Shown in pieces: positions 22,846 through 32,707 of a stretch of 64,000 nucleotides of DNA. The stretch lies in contig OZ345383.1 in NCBI GenBank assembly GCA_977006965.1, positions 1,240,001 to 1,304,000 on the forward strand. Direction: 5' to 3'. The stretch's first letter is position 1, and the number at the start of each line of letters is the position of its first letter. Position numbers and translations under genes: made by a program. The DNA comes from Phymatolithon calcareum. Lineage: Eukaryota; Rhodophyta; Florideophyceae; Hapalidiales. The notes under the pieces were generated by a model. It saw only the letters and a program-made list of their open reading frames with translations. It had not been told where the DNA came from and searched no databases.

Positions 22846-23562
22846 CTACTTATGTCTCCAGTGGCGACATCCCTCTTTATGGCACGTATAACAAGCATTA
22901 GACTTCCGGTCATCTGTAAACCTTGCATCGCTTCCGAGTTGATGATCGCGACGCTCCACGTTACCAATTTCCATTGGCGCCGGTCCGTTATAACGGGGAC
23001 CAGCGAAGGGATCCAAACTTGCTTGAGACGAAATCATTCCCGCGTTGAACAAAGCACTGTCAACGTTCAACGCTATCCTTGCTACTTCATCCATGGTCAT
23101 AACTCCCGATTTCAGGACTTCCAGTCGAACCTGGGGCTTGAGTCCCTGACAGAATCTGTCGAATATTTCTCCTTCACTAACGCCTGAGATCGCGAGAACA
23201 ATGTTTCTGAATTCGGAGAGGTACTCAGAAACCGATGTGCGCTGATACAGCAAGCGCAATTTATCCCTTGACCTTTGAACACTGTCAAAAGGAATAAATT
23301 CTCTTTTCAAAGCGCTCTCGAACGTTTCCTATGTAGTCGGAATCTGGTTTGTACTAACAATCAAGTACCAGCAGTTTGCAGCGTTTCCAGTGAAGAAGGT
23401 GGATGCGAAGGATATTTTCGTCGGGTCTTCGAGTTGAACGGCGTTATTTTCAACTTGAACCAGCGTGATGTACTGCTTTACCTGATACAACCACGAGTGA
23501 ACCTTGAATTCATCCCTTGAGCCATCGAACGTTGGGGGCTTTTTAACCTTGAGTAACGCCAT
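22846..23562 (-). pseudogene. Chromovirus gag with one internal stop
   Basis: Gag from an ATG at 23562. The KKPPTFDGSRDEFKVHSWL opening and the RRNIVLAISGVSEGEI-like region are typical of Ty3 gag. The end carries CYTCHKEGCRHWRH, an atypical zinc knuckle. A TAG at about 23329 interrupts the frame; the expected residue there is probably Trp (TGG to TAG). A further TAG at 22846 separates gag from pol in the same frame. Spacing and order to pol are as in intact elements. Confidence 0.85.
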
Positions 23563-24079
23563 TTTCACCAAAGAGGATCTTTCTCCTACCTAATCAAACC
23601 CGTACTAGCGTTACTCGAATCCGTGACCCTGTCGGTCGTCCTAGCTGACACCCAATAGACGAATGGGATTGTTGAGGATACTCTGGGCGACTCGGCGCAG
23701 AGAATAAAACCTCGAGATTCACCTAGCACTCCTGCCCTCAGGTGAGAAATTGTTAGTGTCTGGCACTCCAGCCCTTAGACACAGTCGTGTATTGGCTTTT
23801 AAAACGCGACTCTGGTAAACAAGAACCGCGAACCACCACCAGCTCAACTCGAACCTTAAACTTGAATCACAAACAGTGATTTTTGAACCTTGAATAACGA
23901 TCTTGGAACCTTGAACAATAAAAACTTGAACCACAATAACAATTGTTGGTTTCGAACCCCGAACAGAAATCAACAACAGGAACGACGACTTCGAACCTTC
24001 AATAAATCACGAACAGAAACGACGAAAATATTGCCAAATTTCACGCTTTGGCAAACTCACGTACCAACGTCAGACGCTA

Positions 24080-24097
24080 GGCAGGCCGGTGCTGCCA
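24080..24097 (-). other. Chromovirus primer-binding site
   Basis: One base inside the 5' LTR the minus strand reads TGGCAGCACCGGCCTGCC. TGG at the LTR border is the usual complement of a tRNA CCA end. The tRNA identity was not determined. Confidence 0.65.
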
Positions 24098-24098
24098 G

Positions 24099-24476
24099 TG
24101 AAACATATGTTGATCGAGCTTAGCGTTGACAGGCACAGTATCGGTAGTGATTAGATGAGCTTAGAAGAGGTTTGTTGACTTTACCTCACTTGACTTGGTT
24201 GGATTTGTGCTTGGCTCCAGTCCGCTAGTCAGAACTAGAGCATGTCTTATATAGGCATTGAATTACTGACACGTTACTTACAACTATCATAAAACCCTAA
24301 AATACGAATTATCTAGAGAGCTTCAGAAATTTCCTTACAGCAATGCATTCGTCAAATAGTGCACGTGCTCGAATATTCTAGATATTTCTCGCACGCATCC
24401 AGGAGCATCTAGACGTGCATGCTGACAGCTAGCAAAGCTGTCACTACTTACGCGCTACATGCATGTCCTTGATACA
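24099..24476 (-). repeat. Chromovirus 5' LTR (378 bp)
   Basis: Starts TGAAACATATGTTGATCG and ends CTTGATACA, followed by gtcat. It matches the left LTR along its whole length with about 11 substitutions. Confidence 0.93.
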
Positions 24477-24769
24477 GTCATGTAATGCTGACACTCTGCA
24501 TGGGCACCAGAGAATAAGAGCCAGCTAACAACCGTGATAATTGCCGGAAGAGTTTGATGAACTATAGGCGCACTAGTTGAATCTCTGCAGATTTAGCACT
24601 CGTCAAGTAGAAATCTGCATATTTAATGTGCCTTATACCGGAGCATGCGGTCACAAGACAGCGGGGGGAAATTCTAGGTTTTTATTTTAGAAGCCCGCAA
24701 CGCCGGTATTCACGGACAACAGAGCAGCTTCCCGTTCATACTGCCATCTCATTACCCAATCAGGTCACA

Positions 24770-27700
24770 CTACACTATCATTTCTTCTATCATATGGATT
24801 TCCAAGGTCAGAAGTTTGTCAATCGCCGTTTTCGTCCCTTCTTCCCAAGATTCTTCTGCTCTTTGACTTGTTAAATTTCGTTGTAGAGTTGTCAGATTCT
24901 CTTCCGCGACCTCGTTCAAATGTTCAATGGAAGACTCTGCTCTTCGCGGTGGGAAGCGGCCAAAGAACCACTTGACTGCTAGGAGTCGGTGTTTCCTGGA
25001 TCGAATTTGGAGTACAGGGCTTACTTCCTCCTTAGCATCGACGTAAATTTATCTCTCTTTTTCTTCTTCCTTTTCAATCCATTCCTGCCGTCGGCGGTGG
25101 CTCTCGTGTTTGTGGGTCACCAACCCCCGTAAGGCTCGCTCGGTACTGCCTCTTAGGAGCTCGTGCTCCTGCAGATAGCGGATATCCCTCTCTGCTTGCT
25201 GTACGTCCCCTTCTTTTCCTGCGTAGTTTGCTTCCTTCTCGATTTCGTCCTTCCCTCGTAGAAGCCTCTGTGGGAAGTTCTCTCCGAGTTGCGCTCTTCT
25301 TATCTTAGGTGGAGTAATTCTGCATAGGGCTCGCATTCGAGCGTGCAATAGTTTCGCGTAGTTAGCGAAGGCAACAGAGTAGAAAAGACCCTCCGCTTGG
25401 TTAATCTGCGCTTCGACTGAGTTTGTCCATGGCGTGAGTTGTATCGCCTACTCCCATCTGCATTGCACAAGAGCCTTGTACATTGCTATGTTCTTGGTAG
25501 TAGCTAGTCCTTGCGCTTGGACTTCCAGGTATTCCAGTCCTATGCTGATTCCCTTCGACGCGTTGATGCGCTTTAGTATTGTGTGGGCTACTCCCGTGTT
25601 GTCGATCGTGGTTCCCAGGTATTCCGGTAGGCGGGTTTCGTTGAGCTCCTGGCCTGAGAGCCGGAACTTGCGTTTGAATAATCCAGGATAGATAAGAACT
25701 TCGCTTTTTCCTTTCTTACTGTTCCATGTCATTCCATTTTCTGTGGCCCAGCTAGTCGCCGTATCCAAAAGCCATTGCATACCATCGGAATTAGCGGCTT
25801 GGAGCTGCACGTCGTCCGCGAAAAGTACCGCGGGGTGCTTCGACATATGTCGAGGTGCTTTTTCCATTGCTAACGCGAATGTGTCAATGAACAAGTTGTA
25901 CAGGCAGGGGCTCAGGGGCGATCCTTGGGGTACTCCGCGGTCAATAAGGAGCCACTTCTTTTCCTCGTCTCCGGCGGTTGTAATCCAGGATGCTTTGAGC
26001 AGGTATCTGACCATCTCCGCTAAGTCTGCGGGTAGCCATTTGTCCACACGCTTCTGGAGTATGTCCCTAGGAACCCGATCGTATGCCGCCGAGAGATCGA
26101 GAACTGCTACAAAGCGGTGTCCCTTCTTCATTGTGCTCGTGGACCTTAGTATCGCGAGCTCTGTCTCCTTATTTCTATGGAATCCTAATTGGAAGTAGTG
26201 AAACTTGTACCGGCTGCGTATCGCCGAGTCCATGGCAGCGTATTTCCGCACTTGGCTTAGGAGCGATATCGGCCTGTAGTTCCCAGCTTCGTGTGTCGCT
26301 CCTTTCTTGTAAATCGGAATCAGCGTCGCTCTTCGGCATGCCGCCGGGATGCATTTCAGCTTGCCGCACATCTCATAGGGCCACAATTAGATCCCCGCTC
26401 ATTTCCGGATTTGCTTGGAGCATTTCAACTCCGATCCTGTCAGGCCCCAGTGCTTTTCATCGTGGTGCTCGCTGGACTGCACTTTGGATCCCTTCCCGAA
26501 GTGTCTTCGACACTATGAAATGACTTAGGGTAGGGTTCCAGGCTTTCTACGCTTTTCATACGATGGCGATTTGGGCTGTGAACATGCGTGGGCGCACGGG
26601 AGCCCCCAGCGCTCGATTAATCCCTCTTCGTTTCCGCTTACATCTTAAGATTTTGGTCAGCGTCTCAATGGCTTTGTCGGGCGACTGATCTTCAACATCA
26701 TCGATGTATTTGGTATACTGCCCGGTTTTCGCCTTTCGTACTGCAGCGCGCATTTTGTTTCGGAACTTCTTGTATGTTTTCCAATCCTCCGTTCTCATTG
26801 TCTTCTTGGCTTCCCGGTACAGGCGGGTTCTCTCTTTTGCCAATCGGTCTAGATTTCGCGTCCAGAATGGTTTACAGCGTGACGGTCTGCGGCGTTTGTT
26901 TGTCCACGGTTTGGTTACGAGCCGCTGGAATTTCTCGTACCACTTGTCCAACCCCTTCTTGTTCCGTCAACATCGCAGTTCCCCTAACATGCTGGGCCGC
27001 CATTTTTCCATCGCTTTGGCCGCGCTTTCTGCTCGCTCTTCGCTCTTTCTCACGGTCGCTGAGATGAACGATTCCACCTTTGCTGGGGCCGGTTTCTAAT
27101 GGTCCACGTCCATAGAGACTGGGATATGTCCATTGCGTATTCCATCCCAAATACCGTTGGGAGATTTCCCCCCTTGTCGTGTCAAGCGATTTGGTGGCAA
27201 ACAAATCGATGTTTCTGTTTCCTCTCGTTGATCTGTACGTGGCGCCTGGTTCTGTGTGAATGCGCCAGTTCGAGTTTGCAGTCCATTGCACTAGGTGTCG
27301 CCCTCTAATCTTGGATTTCGTGTCCCAGTGTTGGTGACGGGCATTCAGGTCTCCCATGAGCACCGACTTTTCTCTGCAGTGTGTTTGGACGAGGTCCAGG
27401 TACTTCATAGTCTCTTGTCTCGTGGTATTCGGGGATAGGTACGCAACGGCGACGTTTATTCTCGCCACCATCGTCACCAGTAGCTGGGCGAGATCCGTTG
27501 CGTGGCGAAACTTAACGTTAATTTTGAAGGTGAATCCTTTGCGCGTGAGGAGGGCGACCCGACCCTTAGGCTTTGCACATGGTGGGCATGGCCTTGTGGA
27601 TACCTGATTGTAGGGGACCCTCAGCGATTGGTCCTCCTTTTGATATGTCTCCGTAATCCCGAGAATATCCACCGCGTTGTTTTCGAAGAGCTCCTAGACC

Positions 27701-27780
27701 ATACGAGGCATTTCCGGAGAGCCGCCAGCGTTAAATGTGCAGATCTTGATAGAAGGATTCAAGGTCATTGTGTAACGCAT
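24770..27780 (-). pseudogene. LINE ORF2: APE endonuclease and reverse transcriptase
   Basis: About 1,000 codons, normal for a LINE ORF2, from ATGs at 27780/27768. The N-terminal APE-type endonuclease begins KICTFNAGG and shows DILGITETY and GDLNARHQHWD. A basic linker follows (26556-26951), then reverse transcriptase with RPISLLSQ, AVLDLSAAYDRVPRDIL, GVPQGSPLSPCLYNLFID and the catalytic FADDVQL. In-frame stops occur near 27693, 25448 and 25049. The frame changes twice between 26870 and 26390. After the stop at 25049 the same frame stays open to 24770 with KWFFGRFPPRRA, giving the true C-terminus. Confidence 0.88.
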
Positions 27781-28160
27781 GAGGACGGGGAGCTTTGCGA
27801 TGCCGTCGAATTGTGCTTGATGTTGTTCGGGGGTATGGTTTTTCTCTGTGGCCTGCATGACAGATCCGGTCCAGACTCCGGGTGATGTCGCTGGGGCTGG
27901 TACCCGTGCGCGGGCGATCTCTTCTCGTTTGCGGGTCCCTCTGGAGTTCAGTGTTGACTAGCTCGTACTGGTCTTCGCTAGAGTTTTCACTGTGGATTGC
28001 ATCTCATCCGCTTTCGCCGCCAAGAGGATTTTTCTTGTCCCGATTCTGGTGCTCCTGTCGCCGCATCTCGTGCTTCGCTTCATTCTTTACGGTCCCGTCC
28101 GTAGCATGTCTTCCATTTCAATCTGTTTTGCGGTGTCTTCTGGCTCTTCCACCGCCATTT

Positions 28161-29844
28161 TCAGGGCCTCGTCTGCAAGACTGGCGTTTTCTCGGTACTA
28201 TCTCCTGGTGTGGAAATCGGCGGTACCAGCTGCGCACTTCCGCATTCTTGATCGGATGGCACGAAGGTTCCGAGCCGTGTGTGCTCTCGTGTCGACATGT
28301 CTTGGCGGCTCGCCACGCTAGCACTCCAGATGCTGTACTTAGTGTCATACCTCAGGTGTGCGGCTCGCAGTGTGGCCACCGTCCGCGCAACTAGGGGCTT
28401 GTCTGGGAGGACTTCTAGGACTGCTCCACCGACGAATGACAGTCCGAGGACGGCCCGTCTGGGTAAGATTTTCAACAGCTCATAGTACAGTTCCTTGAGC
28501 TTGTTCGGATGTTCATCGTTGCGTAGAAATCCACGGAAATACAGAGGAACGACCTGCGGTGGCACATGCTTCGGGGTCATGGTTTTCTTGATTAAGTTTC
28601 GAAGATCGGCGATTTTTCCTTGTTCCCCCGCGGGGAACATTCTGTAATTCGGAGTGTACGCGGCGGCAATCTCGGCGTAAGTTCGAGGAACTTCAGGTCA
28701 TTTTTTTAGAATTTGTACATTAGAGATGTCGCCTGGAGTGGACTTGGGGTACTGGTCGCTCCACAATGTTGACTTTTGGGGCTCTAGAGTCTCACCTGGC
28801 TCGCTAGTGGAGCCCTTCGTGGTCTTGTCCGTTAACGTTGGGGCTGATGATATCTCCGTCGGCGAGTGTCCTCGTGGTTTCCATTGCGATACTCGGTGTT
28901 TTCCGTTGGGGCTATGCTCCTTGACGTCGGGGGCGGCTATCTGTTGGGGGTTCGTCTTCAGAATCGACTCGTCCTAGGGTTTCGTTTCCCTCCGACTCGC
29001 CCTTCCGGGCTAGAGTCCGCAATTCTGCCTGTAGGACGGAGAAAGTGCTGGTCACTTTCGCCACTGACAGCGTAAGTGCCTCGATCTTCGCCTTGTCCTC
29101 GTTTCGTGCTTGGCGGCTTTTCGGTGGCGCCTCGTGTCCTCTGGTGCTAAGTACTTCTGCCAGCTCGATCGCCAGCCTCACTACCCTTCCACCGCAGAAC
29201 TCGTGGCAGTCGCGGCATTTCACCCGGACGGCACCGCACCTGCTCGGGACCTGAAATGTGAGAGAATCGGGAGTTTTGCATTCGGGACATCTAACTACCT
29301 GTCGCACCGCTACGAATCTAGCTTTCCATTCGGACATGTGCTCCTTTCTTCGGTTTCCTATTGGGATCATCAGCGGAATTGTCGGGGTGTTTGTGTGGCA
29401 GCGCGAGGGCTTCGTGGAGGTTTCCTTGTCTTCTGTTGGCAGGATAGATTTCACTGGTTTCTTGTTCTTTTTTTTCGGTCGGGATTTCGTATCGTCTTCC
29501 ATTTGATCTCTTACGTTTTCTTCGTGTGGGGGGGCAGGGTTGGTGTCTTTCGACGGTTTTTTGTCCTGAGTATTTTTCTTTACGGTGTCCATGACAGTGT
29601 TGATGTCTATGTCATTGTCTTTGGGCGTCGGAGGGTGTGGGTTTTTTGAGCCTTCAGACGGGCGCGGCGCGCACGGGTGGTGGCTGCGGGCTGGGCCTGC
29701 GGTCCCGCAATACAGATGCTGGGGGCTGCGGGAATCTCGATATTTCCCCGCATGTGAACGAAACCCAAATGGTAGAAGGCAGAGGGATTTCAATAGCGCT
29801 GAAGTATTAAATGCAGAAAGTCTGCTTCCATGTTTCCATTTCAA
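28161..29844 (-). pseudogene. LINE ORF1 (gag-like nucleic-acid binding), frameshifted
   Basis: Upstream ORF of the LINE in two frames. The first part (28912-29844) is Lys/Pro/Thr rich, then has a cysteine cluster (CPECKTPDSL and CRDCHEFCGG) and a probable coiled segment. The second part (28161-28640) has VPLYFRGFLRNDEHPNKLKE and RRAVLGLSFVGGAVLEVLP, resembling the C-terminal domain of ORF1 proteins that precede APE-type ORF2. No in-frame ATG is visible at the 5' end, so the start is uncertain. Function (RNA chaperone) is inferred from position only. Confidence 0.65.
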
Positions 29845-29860
29845 GAACTAAGACGGAATG

Positions 29861-30841
29861 TAAGCTGCCTCACATAATATAAATTTTTATGAAATGCTGT
29901 GTTTTACATACGAAACAGTTTCGGGAACATGATTTTGAATTTTAATTTACATGAACTATAACGCATTGAAAGGCGACAGCTTCCGTGACAGAAAAATGTC
30001 ATTGGGGGATCAAATGTTATCCCGCGATAAAAATACTATCCCGGGATAAAAATATTATCTTGGGATAATTCTGCTATCTCGTCCCAGCTAATTTTACAAA
30101 CTTTGCAGTGCTCCACCGCCAAATCTGCTACCAGTCATCCAATCACATTTACATATTTGAAAAGATGATGTTTCCAGGATTCTGGCGGAATTTGTTTCAT
30201 AAAAATTGCAGGTGGAGAAATGCAAAATGCCCGCAGCGGGAAAAGCAAAAACAGGCCAGGAACGGCGATTTTTAGAATTTTCAAGGACGGGCATATCTGT
30301 CCCTCGTAATTATTTCTCACTATTTTCTTCCCCAATAGTGAGATTAAGCGCCTCTTAGTCCCCAAACTGTTTTATGAGTCCGATTGAGCTCGAATACGTG
30401 TAAAATCCCGCCGCCGATAATACTCTATATCGTATATCCAGCGGGATAAATGTGTAGCAAGGGATAACATATTCAAATCCTCTCAAAAGGCGGCTCTCGG
30501 AGTCATGTGAACGAATCTTTGCACAGTCAAACTCACAATTCACGTATCACAAGATCTGTAGCGCAACGGCCGAACTCTTCTCATCTTCTTCGAATTTATG
30601 TGACAGCATCATGATCCATGTCCTTACAAACCCTCCAATTGTATGATATGCTACAAATGCCACGAAAGGGGATGATCCAATCTAATATGAAACGGATTGC
30701 TATATTTTGATATTCACAGTCCAGGGGACAGAAAGGGGCAAGTAGGTCGTCTATGATAACACGCCTGCTGACACGTTGCCTGTCCGCATTATCTGGCCAG
30801 TTTCCCCCAGCCCCCTGGTCATTAGTTTCATACTTCGGGTC
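29861..30841. other. Non-coding stretch with palindromic tandem repeat
   Basis: No supported gene lies between the LINE and copia element A. The stretch contains the 19 bp tandem described separately and a few further isolated GGGATAA words (about 30435-30470). Confidence 0.4.
30018..30093. repeat. 19 bp tandem repeat of TATCCCGGGATA-type palindromes
   Basis: Four consecutive units of 19 bp: TATCCCGCGATAAAAATAC, TATCCCGGGATAAAAATAT, TATCTTGGGATAATTCTGC, and a diverged fourth. The first two or three contain a near-perfect palindrome, so the array resembles phased protein-binding sites, although chance expansion is possible. Confidence 0.7.
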
Positions 30842-30846
30842 GAAAT

Positions 30847-31218
30847 TGTCGTCCGAGACCCACGCTGGTGCCTCGCACGGCGCTGCCGATTGTACAATCA
30901 GGCGGCGGGAATGGCAGTGCAGTAGAAGTGATGGAGAGGTAGGTGATAGGAGAGAGAAAAAAGGTTTTGTGTAGTGGGTGATCCGGCCAATGCCTTCAAG
31001 GTGCGAATGCGCTGCGGCCGACGCCCTCGCTGAAGACAAGAAACCTTGTAGTTTACTGATCTTATAACATTCTACCCCGGGGACTAGGAAAAAGAAACGG
31101 CTGCGCACCTTAAAATACGCCTCCACAAATCTCCACGCACCGAAGGAGCTTTCTCGCCAATCAGGGGCCAGGAAGCGTAAGTCCATGTATAACCAGTCAT
31201 AATGGCCGCACATGGACA
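30847..31218 (-). repeat. Copia A 3' LTR (372 bp)
   Basis: Plus-strand ends TGTCGTCC...ATGGACA. Read on the minus strand it terminates GGACGACA, the same terminal GACGACA as the LTR of copia B. Confidence 0.9.
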
Positions 31219-31227
31219 CTCCCTCCC
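31219..31227 (-). other. Copia A polypurine tract
   Basis: Minus strand GGGAGGGAG directly abuts the 3' LTR, so the extra sequence to its right lies inside the element. Confidence 0.7.
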
Positions 31228-31661
31228 ATGGACATCCTGTGGTTGAGAGATGTACGCACCGTGGAGGCGGATGAAAAAAACACACACACACAAAAAACAG
31301 AAATAATACGCCAGGGATGCAAAACGACAAAACGAGAAAATGACGCAAACGGAACGAACAGAATAGTGCACGGTGTAGAACACAACACATTCGAACACGC
31401 AAAGCAAAAGCGAGGAAAAAGCAGATGGCGAGAATGCGCAGTGGATGGCGCCGGATGCCCACTTCAACGACGATGCGCAAACTGAGACCGGCTCCGGGAT
31501 GGGAATGCGATGAATGGCTGCGCAAGCAACAGAGCGCACAACCAAAGCCAACGCCAGAAAAAACAGTCATGAAAAACCGTGCCGGCGGTTGGCGCCGGCG
31601 TCACTGAAAAAGGTCTAAAATTGTAAAGCAGGGCACTCTGCGTGGCGGGGTTGATGCAAGA

Positions 31662-32655
31662 GTGGGGAAAGCGCGAAGAGGCTTGGCATCGACGGGCGTC
31701 AGGGGTCCCGAATCTGAGCTGCCTGGCAGTTCTTCGGTGGTCTCAGCACGCTCGTCTGCAATGATGCCGCCACGCTCGACACACGAGAGTGATGGTCAAT
31801 GGCTCGTGGAGTCTCTTGCGCTTGGGGATGACACCGTGGACAAAAATGGACTTTCCATGGTCTCCGGTGTCATTCATGCCTCCGCCCAAGCAAAGTCCGG
31901 CCACGAGACCTATCACCCTCTAGCGGCCATTTTTCGCGGCGCCCGCAATGGAAATATATAGTTCCCAACACGCGCAGTTACGACTCTCGTAACGGACCCA
32001 CTTGCATCGCGCCCGGTTCATGCGAACTGAGGAAATCTCCCGGAAGAGACGCCCAGAAATTGTCTCGGAGCACGTGCACGACTTCCTGCGGCAACACCCG
32101 GGTCTGGCTGTCATTACCAGCGGGATTGCAGGTCGTGGGAAAGTTTCATTGCCAGAGATTGTGAAGCGTACAGTACGCGGGCAACCGATGGCAACAGCCC
32201 TGACGCATGAATGCGTACGGGTAGGACTAATCAATGCAGTTTTTGCTGTGTCGGGATGAGCTGCGGCGCGGTGTGTGCATACTCTCCTTGATATTGACTC
32301 TCGAATGTACCAAAGCCTCCAACCCCTCAGCGTTCTTTTGGATAGAGCAAAAGAGTCGGTCATCGGGTGCCGAATTGTACGCGATGTGGAGTTGCAGCGC
32401 ACAGTACAGTGCGCTGATAGACAAGACGCTTTTCGAGCTTTATCGGCGAGGCGTCAAGGTTTTTTCCTCGTTCGGTTGTGTGAGGTCTCTCGCGTAGACC
32501 ACGCCATTGTAGTTGATACGAACAGCCGCGTAATCATCGACTCAGAAGAAGAGTGTGCGCTGGAACTATAGGCAGAAATCCTTCAGCGCTGCGGTGGCGA
32601 TGACGCGAAGAAGCTGCGAGTCTGTGAGATAAGAGAGATAAAACGGTCGAAATAG
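31662..32655 (+). pseudogene. Antisense passenger gene relic, possible cysteine-peptidase fold
   Basis: Lies between RNase H and the polypurine tract of copia A, on the opposite strand. From 32002 one frame runs to a TAG at 32653-32655, with stops at 32257 (TGA) and 32569 (TAG). A related upstream piece (31662-31961) is in another frame. The segment ECVRVGLINAVFAV could place a nucleophilic Cys at the head of a helix. RLCEVSRVDHAIVVD followed by RVIIDSEEE could supply His and Asp/Asn, as in papain-like peptidases. This is pattern inference, not a recognised family match. Copia B has only about 65 bp at the equivalent place, so this is a captured or nested sequence. Confidence 0.4.
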
Positions 32656-32707
32656 TAATGCAAAACGGCTATGCAATAAAAACGTATGTGAAGAGTCGCA
32701 TGGTTGA

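Larger units (their letters stand above)
18778..24481 (-). mobile_element. Complete Ty3 chromovirus-type LTR retrotransposon
   Basis: Structurally complete element of 5,694 bp (18783-24476). It has 378 bp LTRs, a gtcat target duplication (18778-18782 and 24477-24481), a primer-binding site and a polypurine tract. Coding runs right to left: gag, protease, reverse transcriptase, RNase H, integrase, chromodomain. By hand the LTRs differ at about 11 positions (about 3%). The coding region has several in-frame stops, three frameshifts and an integrase deletion, so it is non-autonomous. Confidence 0.95.
24482..29860 (-). mobile_element. Degenerate non-LTR retrotransposon (LINE)
   Basis: Two-ORF LINE read right to left: an ORF1 (gag-like) region at 28161-29844 and ORF2 (endonuclease plus reverse transcriptase) at 24770-27780. 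No LTRs are present. The 3' untranslated part probably lies between 24482 and 24769, with a candidate AATAAA (minus strand) near 24683, and may have been cut by the chromovirus insertion. Both termini are estimates and no TSD was found. All ORFs are interrupted. Confidence 0.85.

Noticed and set aside
29733-29760. CTCGATATTTCCCCGCATG resembling the 53.3/55.4 kb terminal word
   Set aside because: Match is short, has an inserted C, and lies in LINE ORF1 sequence; probably coincidence.
25434-29851. Many plus-strand ORFs opposite the LINE
   Set aside because: Shadows of the LINE reading frames; motifs are only on the minus strand.
30596-31570. 324-codon minus-strand ORF
   Set aside because: It runs across the copia A LTR and its flank; a similar ORF occurs in the other LTR (43276-43656). 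It is an open frame of the repeat, not a gene.
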